Assembly (NCBI GenBank): GCA_051251595.1
Contig: JBPOFA010000003.1
Location: forward strand, 248,001 to 312,000
Direction of reading: 5' to 3'
DNA length: 64,000 nt
Source of the DNA: NORP110 sp051251595
GTDB taxonomy: Bacteria > Pseudomonadota > Alphaproteobacteria > Rhodobacterales > Rhodobacteraceae
The notes beneath the pieces were generated by a model, which had not been told where the DNA came from, did not search any database, and worked only from the letters and a program-made list of their open reading frames with translations. The position numbers and the translations under genes are program-made. Position 1 is the stretch's first letter. Every line of letters begins with the position of its first letter. Below are positions 51,797 to 60,417 of the stretch, in pieces.

Positions 51797-53146
51797 ATGT
51801 CCGGCCACGGCACCCCCATCCCTATGACCTCTCGTCGCTGCGGCCCGCTCAAGGGCACCGCGCAAATTCCCGGCGACAAATCAATCTCGCACCGCTCGCT
51901 TATCCTTGGGGCGCTGTCCGTGGGGGAAACCACCGTTACCGGATTGCTCGAAGGGCAGGACGTGCTGGACACCGCGGCTGCCATGCGGGCCTTTGGGGCC
52001 AATGTCGAACGGACCGGGCCGGGGGCATGGACTGTAAACGGTGTCGGGGTTGGCGGTTTTGCCGAACCCGAAGAAGTGCTTGATTTCGGCAACTCTGGCA
52101 CCGGCGTGCGGCTGGTCATGGGCGCTATGGCAACAACAGGGATCACCGCAACCTTCACCGGCGACGCATCCCTGCGCTCGCGTCCCATGGCGCGGATCAC
52201 CGATCCGATGGCGCTGTTCGGGGCACAATCCTATGGGCGCAGCGGCGGGCGACTGCCGATGACCCTCGTGGGCACAGCTGCGCCGGTTCCGGTGAACTAC
52301 CGCGTGCCGATGCCCTCGGCGCAGGTCAAATCAGCGGTTCTCTTGGCCGGGCTGAACGCGCCTGGGCAAACCGTTGTCGAAGAACTAGAGCCCACGCGCG
52401 ATCACACCGAACGGATGCTGGCTGGGTTTGGCGCCGACATCTCTGTCGAAGTGCAGGACGGTCTGCGCGTTATCACCCTGACGGGCCAGCCAGAGCTAAA
52501 GCCTCAATCCGTGGCCGTGCCCCGCGATCCGTCCTCTGCCGCGTTTGCTGTCTGCGCCGCGCTGATCGTTGAAGGCTCAGAGGTGTTCGTGCCGGGCGTC
52601 AGCCAGAACACCACGCGCAACGGGATTTACACCACGCTTGTTGAAATGGGCGCCGACATCGCCTTTGAAAATGAACGCGAAGAGGGCGGCGAACCCGTCG
52701 CTGATCTGCGCGTGCGTCATTCCGCGTTGAAAGGCATCGAAGTGCCGCCAGAGCGCGCCGCCAGCATGATTGACGAATACCCGATCCTGTCCGTCGTCGC
52801 GGCCTTTGCCGAGGGCAAAACCGTGATGAAAGGCGTGAAAGAGCTGCGCGTGAAGGAAAGCGACCGCATCGACGCCATGGCCCGCGGGCTAGAGGCTTGC
52901 GGGATCACGATCGAAGAAGAACAGGATGTTCTGATCGTGCATGGCATGGGCGCAGATGGAGTCCCCGGCGGGGGCACCTGTGCGACGCATTTGGACCACC
53001 GCATCGCGATGAGCTTTCTTGTCTTGGGCATGGCCAGCCAGAAACTGGTTCATATCGATGATGGCGGCCCCGTGGCCACGTCCTTTCCGATGTTTGAACC
53101 TTTGATGGCAGAGCTTGGCGCACAGCTGGTGCGTTCAAACCACTAG
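51797..53146 (+). CDS. aroA: 3-phosphoshikimate 1-carboxyvinyltransferase (EPSP synthase)
   Basis: A 449-residue enzyme of the shikimate pathway. G-D-K-S-I-S-H-R-S-L (about 27-36), L-D-F-G-N-S-G-T-G-V-R-L and I-D-E-Y-P-I-L-S-V are the substrate-binding blocks. At the glyphosate-relevant site it has N-S-G-T-G-V-R-L, not the sensitive G-N-A-G-T-A-M-R-P pattern, which indicates a class II (tolerant) type. ATG 51797 has AAGGA 8 bases upstream; ATG 51782 is less likely. Confidence 0.95.
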   Translation: MSGHGTPIPMTSRRCGPLKGTAQIPGDKSISHRSLILGALSVGETTVTGLLEGQDVLDTAAAMRAFGANVERTGPGAWTVNGVGVGGFAEPEEVLDFGNSGTGVRLVMGAMATTGITATFTGDASLRSRPMARITDPMALFGAQSYGRSGGRLPMTLVGTAAPVPVNYRVPMPSAQVKSAVLLAGLNAPGQTVVEELEPTRDHTERMLAGFGADISVEVQDGLRVITLTGQPELKPQSVAVPRDPSSAAFAVCAALIVEGSEVFVPGVSQNTTRNGIYTTLVEMGADIAFENEREEGGEPVADLRVRHSALKGIEVPPERAASMIDEYPILSVVAAFAEGKTVMKGVKELRVKESDRIDAMARGLEACGITIEEEQDVLIVHGMGADGVPGGGTCATHLDHRIAMSFLVLGMASQKLVHIDDGGPVATSFPMFEPLMAELGAQLVRSNH

Positions 53147-53236
53147 CCTTGGCGATACCCGGCGCTGTACCCTTGGGGTGCATGTGAAAGCACGACAAGA
53201 AAAAGCCCGTCTCTTTTGGGCAGAGCAGGGGGAAAG

Positions 53237-53773
53237 ATGACGACCAACAAGAAACTCTATTGGGCCTTGTTTGCCGCAACGATGATCGTGTACGGCGCAA
53301 TGCTGCTGTGGTCCTTGCCCTTTGTCAGCACACAGGCGGCGGGTCTGATCCCGTTTGATTTGCGCCCCGGTGGCTATTCTTTCGAAGAGGCCCAGGCGTT
53401 TATCACCGCCCTTACACCTGAAGGCGCGGCGTTCTATCTGGGCACCCAACATCTGCTGGATCTGTTCTACCCGGCGATGATCGGGCTGGTTGTCCTGTTC
53501 GCCCTTTGGCACCTCAGCGCTGCATGGCCGACCTGGCTGCGGCTGGTGTTGGCGGCGGTGCCGATCCTGTCGGCTGTGTTTGACTACCTTGAAAACAATG
53601 CCGTGACCAAAATGGTCACTGCGGGCCCGGATGGCTTGACCGCCGATCTTGTGGCATCCGCCAGCCAATGGACCCTGCTGAAATCCGGGTTTAGCACCGT
53701 CGGAATGACAGCCGTTATGGCGTTGCTGGTCTTCAATTTTGTACGCAAAAAGATTGGGGGCGCACAGCAATGA
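53237..53773 (+). CDS. Small membrane protein of unknown function
   Basis: A 178-residue protein with four hydrophobic helices (about 8-28, 80-105, 110-125, 150-170). Between helices 1 and 2 lies a short soluble loop with F-D-L-R-P-G-G-Y-S-F-E-E-A. ATG 53237 has GGGGGA upstream and the gene overlaps cmk by 4 bases. I recognise no domain. Confidence 0.7.
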   Translation: MTTNKKLYWALFAATMIVYGAMLLWSLPFVSTQAAGLIPFDLRPGGYSFEEAQAFITALTPEGAAFYLGTQHLLDLFYPAMIGLVVLFALWHLSAAWPTWLRLVLAAVPILSAVFDYLENNAVTKMVTAGPDGLTADLVASASQWTLLKSGFSTVGMTAVMALLVFNFVRKKIGGAQQ

Positions 53774-54390
53774 AGCCGTTTTGTGTCGCAATTGACGGGC
53801 CTGCCGCTGCCGGAAAAGGCACGATTTCCAAGGCTTTGGCCGCACGGTTCGGATTTTCATATCTGGACACGGGGCTGTTATATCGCGCGGTCGGGCGGCG
53901 CGTGCTGGACGGGGCTGACCCCGTTCAGGCCGCGCAAACCCTGAAACCTTCAGACATGGCGCGCGATGACCTGCGCAACGCCCAAACGGCCCAAGCCGCA
54001 TCCAAGGTCGCGGCCCTGCCAGATGTGCGGGCCGCGCTGGTCCAGTTCCAGCAAGACTTCGCAAATCGCCCCGGCGGCGCCATTCTGGATGGCCGCGACA
54101 TTGGAACGGTGATCTGCCCCGGCGCGGCGGTAAAGCTGTTCGTGACCGCCTCTGACACGGTCCGGGCAGAGCGCCGGTTTCTAGAGCTGACCAAGGCGGG
54201 CCACGACACCACTTACGAACAGGTTCTGGAAGATGTGCGGGCCCGTGACGCACGCGATACCGAACGCGACGCCGCGCCGATGCGGGCCGCTTCGGATGCT
54301 GTGGTTTTGGACACGTCTGAAATGACCATCGATCAGGCCGTCGCCCGCGCGGTGCAAGAAGTTTCCGCCAAATTCTCAAACGAGACTTAG
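53770..54390 (+). CDS. cmk: Cytidylate kinase
   Basis: A 206-residue kinase phosphorylating CMP and dCMP. The P-loop is D-G-P-A-A-A-G-K-G-T, followed by F-S-Y-L-D-T-G-L-L-Y-R-A and L-D-G-R-D-I-G-T-V-I, all standard. ATGA overlap with the membrane-protein gene. In many alphaproteobacteria the order is aroA-cmk-rpsA; here ribN, an AbrB-type gene and ybdK separate cmk from rpsA. Confidence 0.94.
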   Translation: MKPFCVAIDGPAAAGKGTISKALAARFGFSYLDTGLLYRAVGRRVLDGADPVQAAQTLKPSDMARDDLRNAQTAQAASKVAALPDVRAALVQFQQDFANRPGGAILDGRDIGTVICPGAAVKLFVTASDTVRAERRFLELTKAGHDTTYEQVLEDVRARDARDTERDAAPMRAASDAVVLDTSEMTIDQAVARAVQEVSAKFSNET

Positions 54391-54432
54391 CAGGGTCCGG
54401 ACCGCAGCCTTTGACCGCGATCCGGGGACAGC

Positions 54433-55323
54433 TCAGGCCGCGGTCGCCCGTGCCTCTCGGCTTAGCAAAAACGCCGAGGCCGCGAAGATGACGAGCGTTC
54501 CAAGCCACATGCTGCCCTCTGGCGCAAAGCCAAAGACCAAAAAGCCCAACACGACGTTGAAGGGCAGTTTCAGATGGTCAAAGGGCTGCAAATAGGCCGC
54601 ATCCGCGACAGAATAGGCCCTAACCAATGCGTATTGCGCCGTCGCTGTCAAAACGCCCGCAACAATCACCAACCCAATCGCGGTTGTGCCGGTCAGGGCA
54701 ATCCCGCCTTGGAACGCCAATGCGGCGTTGATCGGGGTCAGCAGCAGCAGCAGATACAACGTCAGCGTATCAGCAGAATCACTGCGGGTCAGGAACTTGG
54801 TGACCAACGTGGACAGCGCCCACAAAAAGGCAGCGGCGACGGGATAAAGCGCGGCATATGAAAAATCGTCTGCCCATGGGGCCAGAATAATCATGCCCCC
54901 CATAAATCCCGCGATGACGGCCAGCCATCGTTCCCGTGTCACCGGTTCACCCAGAACCAGACCGGCCCCGATCGTGACAAAGAAGGGGGAGGTCATCAGC
55001 AAGGCAATGGCCTGCCAGATCGGCACGCTCGACAGCCCCATGACCCACAGTTGGACCCCACCCGCCGACAGGATGACGCGCAAGATATGCAGCGGCAGTT
55101 GTTCGGTGCGAAAAGCATGGCGGATGCGGGTCAGAACCCATGGAAGACTGAACAGGAAAGCAATGAAATATTGCCAGAAGGCAACGCTGGTAGAGCCTTG
55201 CCCCTGAACCATGGTTGACGATTGAATAAGGATGTTGACGACGGCGAATATCGCGCCAGCCCCCACCATCCAGGCGGCCCCGATCCATGCGGAATTGGGC
55301 CGCGAGAGTGTTATTTGAGTCAT
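54433..55323 (-). CDS. ribN: Riboflavin permease RibN-like, EamA family
   Basis: A 296-residue DMT carrier with about ten helices in two halves (W-Q-Y-F-I-A-F-L-F-S and L-Q-P-F-D-H-L-K-L-P-F-N among landmarks). By sequence alone it would be a general EamA permease, but an FMN riboswitch covers its leader, which is the known control of RibN-type riboflavin importers in alphaproteobacteria. ATG 55323 with AAGGA upstream. Convergent with cmk. Confidence 0.85.
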   Translation of the reverse strand: MTQITLSRPNSAWIGAAWMVGAGAIFAVVNILIQSSTMVQGQGSTSVAFWQYFIAFLFSLPWVLTRIRHAFRTEQLPLHILRVILSAGGVQLWVMGLSSVPIWQAIALLMTSPFFVTIGAGLVLGEPVTRERWLAVIAGFMGGMIILAPWADDFSYAALYPVAAAFLWALSTLVTKFLTRSDSADTLTLYLLLLLTPINAALAFQGGIALTGTTAIGLVIVAGVLTATAQYALVRAYSVADAAYLQPFDHLKLPFNVVLGFLVFGFAPEGSMWLGTLVIFAASAFLLSREARATAA

Positions 55324-55326
55324 GGC

Positions 55327-55396
55327 GTTGTCCTTTCGTTTACGCTCAAGACCCAAGGCAAACAGGACAACAAAGCTGCGGCGCTTTTCGCACCGC
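55327..55396 (-). promoter_or_regulatory. Expression platform between FMN riboswitch and ribN
   Basis: On minus, GTTGTCC (55371-55365) can pair perfectly with GGACAAC (55333-55327), which contains part of the ribN ribosome site AAGGA. Upstream of it a 7-bp stem (55396-55390 with 55384-55378) with a GAAAA loop is followed by AGCTTTGTTG. Either sequestering of the ribosome site or weak termination could be the output. Confidence 0.5.
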
Positions 55397-55408
55397 ACCC
55401 TTTTCCCA

Positions 55409-55544
55409 TTCTCTTTCATCCGGACTATGACCGTCGGCTCCGGAGTTTCGCCGGATCTGCTGACCCTGCCGATCTGGCAGGCGCTCGCGGGCTTTCACTG
55501 ATGTGATTTACCGCCGGTGGGGAATTTCACCCCGCCCTGAGAAT
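55409..55544 (-). promoter_or_regulatory. FMN riboswitch (RFN element)
   Basis: Read on minus it carries the conserved RFN blocks in order: TCAGGGCGGGGTG, AAATTCCCCACCGGCGGT, AGCCCGCGAGCG, GATCCGGCGAAACTCCGGAG, GCCGACGGTCATAGTCCGG and ATGAAAGAGA. FMN binding should reduce expression of the permease gene when riboflavin is plentiful. Confidence 0.96.
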
Positions 55545-55657
55545 ATGACTGTCCCTTTTGGAACAGCTGTGATGATCTAATCAGGACCATTCCGAAGTTC
55601 AAGAGAAACCAAGTTGGAATTCTGGACCTTGGAAGCCAAGGGGGATACGCAAACCAT

Positions 55658-56707
55658 ATGCCATTGACCCGAAACCTGAATTCAGCGGTTGTGACCGCCT
55701 ATACCTTGCTGGCTGGCGGCATTGGGGCTTTTATGGCCTATAGCCTGTCTTTGCCGATCTACGTGCTGACGGGACCTGCAATTCTGGTCAGCCTGCTTGG
55801 GATGACGGGCATTAAACTGGCGGTCTCCAATGTGGTGCGCAACGGGGCCTTTGTCTTTGTCGGCATCGGGCTTGGGTCAGGCATTTCGGCGGAGACCCTG
55901 CAAAGCTTTTTGCATTGGCCGCTGGCCTTTCTTGTACTCGCGGTGATGATCTGGGGCATTCTGGTGGTGTGCCGGGATGTGCTGATGCGCTGGTTCGGCT
56001 TTGACCGGCTTAGCGCGGTTCTGGCCGCAAGCCCGGGGCATCTCAGCTATGTTCTGGGGCTGGGCGATGCCCTGAATCTGGACCTGGCACGTATTTCAGT
56101 GGTGCAATCCGTGCGCCTGCTGGCGCTGACCCTGACCGTGCCGGTGATCGGCCTGTGGTTTGGCGTTCATATGAGCGGCAATATCCTGTTGCCTGGTGTT
56201 CCGATGACCTTGTGGGAAATGGCAGTGCTCTTAGTGCTGGCCCTTACGGTTGGGGTCATCCTGATGCGGTTTCGGGTTCCGGCGGCTTTGATGCTGGGCG
56301 GCCTGTCCGTTTCGGCCGTGGCCCATGCCGGCGGCTGGATCACCGGGGCCGTTTCCCCAATATATGGCCTGCCGGCCTTCGTCGTGCTGGGCACGCTGAT
56401 TGGAACACGGTTCAGCGGTGTGCGACTGGCGGATCTGCAAAGCGCGGTTGGCGCCGGTTTGGCAACCACTTTGGTTGGAACCGTGTTTGCCGTTACCTGC
56501 GCCATTCCCGTGGCGCTGGCACTGGATATCCCGATCACCCATGTGATCGTCGCCTTTTCGCCCGGAGGCTTGGAAACGATGGTGGCCATGGGCGCGGTTC
56601 TGGGGGCCAATCCCGGTTTCGTGGTGGCGTGCCATGTCGGGCGGTTGTTGATGTTGACGGTCTTGGTGCCGCTGGTCTTGTCGGGGCGTCGGCCGTTTCG
56701 CAGCTAA
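55658..56707 (+). CDS. AbrB-family membrane protein (AbrB duplication type)
   Basis: A 349-residue membrane protein with about ten helices in two similar halves, each ending in a Pro/Gly-rich motif (T-G-P-A-I-L-V and F-S-P-G-G-L-E-T-M-V-A-M-G). The second motif is characteristic of the AbrB family once annotated as ammonia monooxygenase-like. It is unrelated to the DNA-binding AbrB of bacilli. Transport function is unproven. It precedes ybdK by 84 bases. Confidence 0.85.
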   Translation: MPLTRNLNSAVVTAYTLLAGGIGAFMAYSLSLPIYVLTGPAILVSLLGMTGIKLAVSNVVRNGAFVFVGIGLGSGISAETLQSFLHWPLAFLVLAVMIWGILVVCRDVLMRWFGFDRLSAVLAASPGHLSYVLGLGDALNLDLARISVVQSVRLLALTLTVPVIGLWFGVHMSGNILLPGVPMTLWEMAVLLVLALTVGVILMRFRVPAALMLGGLSVSAVAHAGGWITGAVSPIYGLPAFVVLGTLIGTRFSGVRLADLQSAVGAGLATTLVGTVFAVTCAIPVALALDIPITHVIVAFSPGGLETMVAMGAVLGANPGFVVACHVGRLLMLTVLVPLVLSGRRPFRS

Positions 56708-56791
56708 ACACAACAGCGCCTGCAGGCGGGGCGCTTGCCTCAGGGCGCAGATGCTGCTTTGCTGACCAGAACCGACATGAAAGGTCCGACG

Positions 56792-57925
56792 ATGACTCAG
56801 ACCAGCCCTGCCTTTAGTTTGGGGATCGAAGAGGAATACCTCTTGGTCGATTGCGACAGCCTTGACCTTGTGCAAGCGCCCGAGGCCCTGATGACGCGAT
56901 GTCAGGCGGATTTGCAATCACAGGTCAGCCCCGAGTTTCTGCAATGCCAGATCGAAGTGGGCACCGGCGTTTGCCGCGATATTGCCGCTGCACGGGACGA
57001 CCTGCGCCGGTTGCGCGCAACCGTTGCCAAACATGCCGCCGCATTCGGCATGGCGCCTATTGCCGCCTCCTGCCACCCTTTCGCTGACTGGAAAAAGCAG
57101 CACCACACCGACAAAGAGCGCTACAATGATCTGCGTCGGGATCTGGGCGGCGTGGCACGACGCATGCTGATTTGCGGAATGCATGTGCATGTGGGCATCG
57201 ACACGAACGAAACCCGCATCGATATTATGAACCAGCTGACATATTTTCTGCCGCATCTTCTGGCGATGTCGACCTCTTCCCCGTTTTGGCAGGGCGAAGA
57301 TACGGGGCTGAATTCTTACCGGCTGACCGTGTTTGACAATCTGCCGCGCACTGGCCTGCCGCCGCAAATGAACAGTTGGGCCGCCTATGACCGGTCGGTC
57401 CAGGCGCTTGTCGACCTCAAACTGATCGAAGACAGTTCAAAGATCTGGTGGGATCTGCGCCCCTCTGCAAAATTCCCGACCCTTGAATCCCGCATTTGCG
57501 ACGTTTCCCCCCGACTAGAGGTCGCGCTGTCCCTTGCCGCCTTGACGCAATGCCTGATGCGGATGCTGTGGCGCTTGTCCCGTCAAAACCAACGCTGGCG
57601 CGTCTACGACAATTTCCTGGTCGCTGAAAACCGATGGCGCGCGCAGCGCTACGGCGTGTCCTCTGGCCTGATCGATTTTGGCCAGCGCGAGATTGTCCCT
57701 TTTTCTGACTTGATTGCAGAGTTTATCGCAGAACTGCGCGAAGATGCAGAGCTGCTGGGCTGTGTCCGCGAACTGGAAAACCTTGCCCAGATCGTGACCA
57801 CAGGGACCAGTGCGGATCGTCAGCGCCACGTGCGCGACGTGGCCCTTGCCAAAGGCGACAGCAAGGATGTGGCGATGCGGGCCGTGGTGCGGCACCTTAT
57901 CGAAGAATTCCACATGGACCTGTAA
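56792..57925 (+). CDS. ybdK: Carboxylate-amine ligase, YbdK type (GCS2 family)
   Basis: A 377-residue ATP-dependent ligase of the glutamate-cysteine ligase 2 family. The start F-S-L-G-I-E-E-E-Y-L-L-V-D is diagnostic. It also has I-C-G-M-H-V-H-V-G-I, S-K-I-W-W-D-L-R-P-S-A-K-F-P-T-L-E-S-R-I-C-D and the terminal A-V-V-R-H-L-I-E. ATG 56792 has AAGG 8 bases upstream. YbdK has weak glutamate-cysteine ligase activity in E. coli; the natural product is not known. Confidence 0.9.
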   Translation: MTQTSPAFSLGIEEEYLLVDCDSLDLVQAPEALMTRCQADLQSQVSPEFLQCQIEVGTGVCRDIAAARDDLRRLRATVAKHAAAFGMAPIAASCHPFADWKKQHHTDKERYNDLRRDLGGVARRMLICGMHVHVGIDTNETRIDIMNQLTYFLPHLLAMSTSSPFWQGEDTGLNSYRLTVFDNLPRTGLPPQMNSWAAYDRSVQALVDLKLIEDSSKIWWDLRPSAKFPTLESRICDVSPRLEVALSLAALTQCLMRMLWRLSRQNQRWRVYDNFLVAENRWRAQRYGVSSGLIDFGQREIVPFSDLIAEFIAELREDAELLGCVRELENLAQIVTTGTSADRQRHVRDVALAKGDSKDVAMRAVVRHLIEEFHMDL

Positions 57926-57948
57926 CACCAAAAATCCCAGCAAACCCC

Positions 57949-57977
57949 TTGCTTTACAGGGGGGATGGGCCTATAGA
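57949..57977 (+). promoter_or_regulatory. Promoter upstream of rpsA
   Basis: TTGCTT (57949-57954) and TATAGA (57972-57977) are 17 bases apart, followed by a GC-rich discriminator (CGCGCC) as found at growth-rate-controlled promoters. The transcript would start near 57984, 164 bases before rpsA. Confidence 0.5.
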
Positions 57978-58021
57978 CGCGCCTGTTGATACGGTCGTAA
58001 GAACCGAAAATACACAAGGGC

Positions 58022-58058
58022 AGGGTCGGGATTATTCGCCGGCCCTCATTTTGTTTTT
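58022..58058 (+). terminator. Intrinsic terminator or attenuator in the rpsA leader
   Basis: AGGGTCGG (58022-58029) pairs with CCGGCCCT (58039-58046; one G-T pair) around a 9-base loop, followed by TTTTGTTTTT. It lies between the only good promoter and rpsA, so it either ends ybdK transcripts, attenuates rpsA, or closes a ~75-base small RNA. Confidence 0.6.
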
Positions 58059-58147
58059 CGGTAAGCCATTGATACCAAATGAAACTCAAGACCTGCGGAG
58101 ACAACCGCAAGGCCCGAAAAAAGTACTTGTAAAGGAACTGAACTTAT

Positions 58148-59830
58148 ATGTCTGCTAACGCAACAATGGAGGAATTCGAAGCCCTCCTTAACGAAAGCTT
58201 CGATATTGACACACCCGCTGAAGGGTCTGTTGTAAAAGGCAAAGTCATCGCAATCGAAGCGGGACAAGCCATCATCGACGTCGGCTATAAGATGGAAGGC
58301 CGTGTCGAGCTTAAAGAATTCGCAAATCCAGGTGAAGCACCAGAAATCGCTGTTGGCGACGAAGTAGAGGTTTTCCTCGACCGTGTTGAAAACTCACGCG
58401 GTGAAGCAAGCATTAGCCGCGACAAAGCACGTCGCGAAGAAGCATGGGACCGTCTGGAAAAAGCATATGCCGACGAAGAGCGCATCGAAGGTGCAATCTT
58501 TGGCCGCGTCAAAGGTGGCTTTACAGTCGATCTTGGCGGCGCAGTTGCGTTCCTTCCCGGATCACAGGTTGATGTGCGCCCGGTACGTGACGCTGGCCCA
58601 TTGATGGGTCTCAAGCAGCCATTCCAAATCCTGAAAATGGACCGCCGTCGTGGCAACATCGTTGTATCCCGTCGTGCAATTCTGGAAGAAAGCCGTGCAG
58701 AACAGCGCGCTGAAGTCATCTCTAACCTGACAGAAGGTCAGGCTGTTGATGGTGTGGTCAAGAACATCACCGAATACGGTGCGTTCGTCGATCTTGGCGG
58801 TGTTGACGGCCTGTTGCACGTCACAGACATGGCATGGCGCCGTGTGAACCATCCTTCTGAAATCCTGGCGATCGGCGAAACGATCAAAGTTCAGGTGATC
58901 AAGATCAACAAGGAAACGCACCGCATCAGCCTTGGCATGAAGCAGCTGCAAGAAGATCCTTGGGATGCTGTCGAAGCCAAGTTCCCACTGAACTCTGTTC
59001 ACATGGGCCGCGTGACGAACATCACCGATTACGGTGCATTCGTAGAACTGGAACCAGGCGTCGAAGGTCTGGTCCACGTCTCCGAAATGTCCTGGACCAA
59101 GAAAAACGTACACCCTGGCAAGATCGTTTCGACCAGCCAGGAAGTCGAAGTCATGGTTCTGGAAATCGATTCTTCCAAACGCCGTGTTTCACTTGGTCTG
59201 AAACAGACACAGCGCAACCCATGGGAAGTGTTCTTTGAAACATATCCAGTGGGCACCGAAGTTGAAGGTGAAGTTAAAAACATCACTGAATTCGGTCTGT
59301 TCATCGGTCTGGAAAATGACATCGACGGCATGGTTCACCTGTCTGACCTCAGCTGGGACGAACGTGGCGAAGAAGCAATCCAAAGCTACCACAAAGGCGA
59401 CATGGTTCAGGCCGCTGTCACCGAAGTGGACGTTGAAAAAGAACGCATCTCTTTGTCCGTCAAAGCCCTTGGCAATGACGCAGTTGGCGAAGTCATCAGC
59501 GGCGTAAAGCGTGGATCAATCATCACGGTTGAAGTCACTGCGATCGAAGATGGCGGTATCGAGGTTGAATACGAAGGCGCGAAATCTTTCGTGCGTCGTT
59601 CAGACCTAAGCCGTGACCGTGCCGAGCAGCGCCCAGAGCGTTTCGGCATCGGCGACAAAGTCGACGTTCGTGTCACCAACGTAGACGCAAAAACACGTCG
59701 TTTGGGTCTGTCGATCAAAGCGCGTGAAATCGCTGAAGAAAAAGAAGCCGTCGAACAGTTTGGATCTTCGGATTCAGGCGCATCGCTTGGCGACATTCTT
59801 GGCGCCGCTCTGAAGGGCGACGAAGACTAA
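58148..59830 (+). CDS. rpsA: 30S ribosomal protein S1
   Basis: A 560-residue mRNA-binding ribosomal protein with six S1 repeats. Repeats 3-6 carry the typical I-T-E-Y-G-A-F-V-D-L and G-L-V/L-H-V-S-E-M-S-W motifs (for example N-I-T-D-Y-G-A-F-V-E-L near residue 295). It begins M-S-A-N-A-T-M-E-E-F-E-A-L-L. AAAGGA is about 12 bases before ATG 58148, somewhat far, consistent with S1 genes that rely on leader structure. Codon use is biased for high expression. Followed by a strong terminator. Confidence 0.97.
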   Translation: MSANATMEEFEALLNESFDIDTPAEGSVVKGKVIAIEAGQAIIDVGYKMEGRVELKEFANPGEAPEIAVGDEVEVFLDRVENSRGEASISRDKARREEAWDRLEKAYADEERIEGAIFGRVKGGFTVDLGGAVAFLPGSQVDVRPVRDAGPLMGLKQPFQILKMDRRRGNIVVSRRAILEESRAEQRAEVISNLTEGQAVDGVVKNITEYGAFVDLGGVDGLLHVTDMAWRRVNHPSEILAIGETIKVQVIKINKETHRISLGMKQLQEDPWDAVEAKFPLNSVHMGRVTNITDYGAFVELEPGVEGLVHVSEMSWTKKNVHPGKIVSTSQEVEVMVLEIDSSKRRVSLGLKQTQRNPWEVFFETYPVGTEVEGEVKNITEFGLFIGLENDIDGMVHLSDLSWDERGEEAIQSYHKGDMVQAAVTEVDVEKERISLSVKALGNDAVGEVISGVKRGSIITVEVTAIEDGGIEVEYEGAKSFVRRSDLSRDRAEQRPERFGIGDKVDVRVTNVDAKTRRLGLSIKAREIAEEKEAVEQFGSSDSGASLGDILGAALKGDED

Positions 59831-59854
59831 TCCAACCTAACGGTTTGGTAAGAG

Positions 59855-59887
59855 CGGCCCCGCCATTTGGTGGGGCCGTTTCGTTTT
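59855..59887 (+). terminator. Rho-independent terminator of rpsA
   Basis: CGGCCCCGCC (59855-59864) and GGTGGGGCCG (59869-59878) pair over 10 bases (one G-T) with loop ATTT, followed by TTTCGTTTTT. Confidence 0.88.
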
Positions 59888-60032
59888 TAGGCTCCGAATC
59901 AATGACTTCGCTGCAACTGCATCCTGACGGGTTTGCCCGGTCTTCAGATGCCGACGACCACCGTTTAAGTGGATAAGTGAAGCTATTCCGACAAAAATCG
60001 GTCAAAATGACCCTTCGCTTTGTTGGTTCTTA

Positions 60033-60097
60033 TTTGTGCCAGTGATTTTTCATCCTATAGTCTCTTAAATGAAAGCTCGGCTGCCACTGGGCACAAA
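60033..60097. promoter_or_regulatory. Imperfect 12-bp inverted repeat flanking the ihfB promoter
   Basis: TTTGTGCCAGTG (60033-60044) and CACTGGGCACAAA (60085-60097) are inverted copies with one extra G in the right arm. Between them lies TATAGT (about 60056), a likely -10 box. The right arm ends 13 bases before the ribosome site. The remaining part of the 290-base gap (59888-60032) shows nothing I can identify. Confidence 0.35.
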
Positions 60098-60123
60098 GAA
60101 ATAATTCAAGGGGGATGAACCGA

Positions 60124-60405
60124 ATGATCCGATCAGAATTGGTCCAGAAGATCGCGGACGAGAATCCTCATCTCTATCAAAGAGATGTCGAACGTATCGT
60201 TAATACCATTTTCGAAGAAATTATTGATTCAATGGCCAATGGGGACCGTGTTGAATTGCGTGGATTTGGTGCATTTTCCGTCAAAAAGCGCGAGGCGCGC
60301 GTTGGCCGCAACCCCAGAACCGGCGATAGTGTTCAGGTTGAAGAAAAACATGTTCCCTTTTTCAAGACAGGTAAGCTATTACGGGACCGTCTGAACGGTA
60401 AATAG
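60124..60405 (+). CDS. ihfB: Integration host factor subunit beta
   Basis: A 93-residue DNA-bending protein of the HU/IHF family, which forms a heterodimer with IhfA. The arm region G-R-N-P-R-T-G-D-S-V-Q-V with the DNA-intercalating Pro, and R-G-F-G-A-F-S-V, are clear. ATG 60124 has GGGGG about 9 bases upstream; ATG 60115 overlaps that site. Followed by lapA and trpF with short gaps. Confidence 0.95.
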   Translation: MIRSELVQKIADENPHLYQRDVERIVNTIFEEIIDSMANGDRVELRGFGAFSVKKREARVGRNPRTGDSVQVEEKHVPFFKTGKLLRDRLNGK

Positions 60406-60417
60406 GACGTCCCAGTA

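Noticed and set aside
59888..60032. 24-codon frame starting M-T-S-L-Q-L-H-P between rpsA and ihfB
   Set aside because: No ribosome-binding site and no conserved pattern; located directly behind a terminator.
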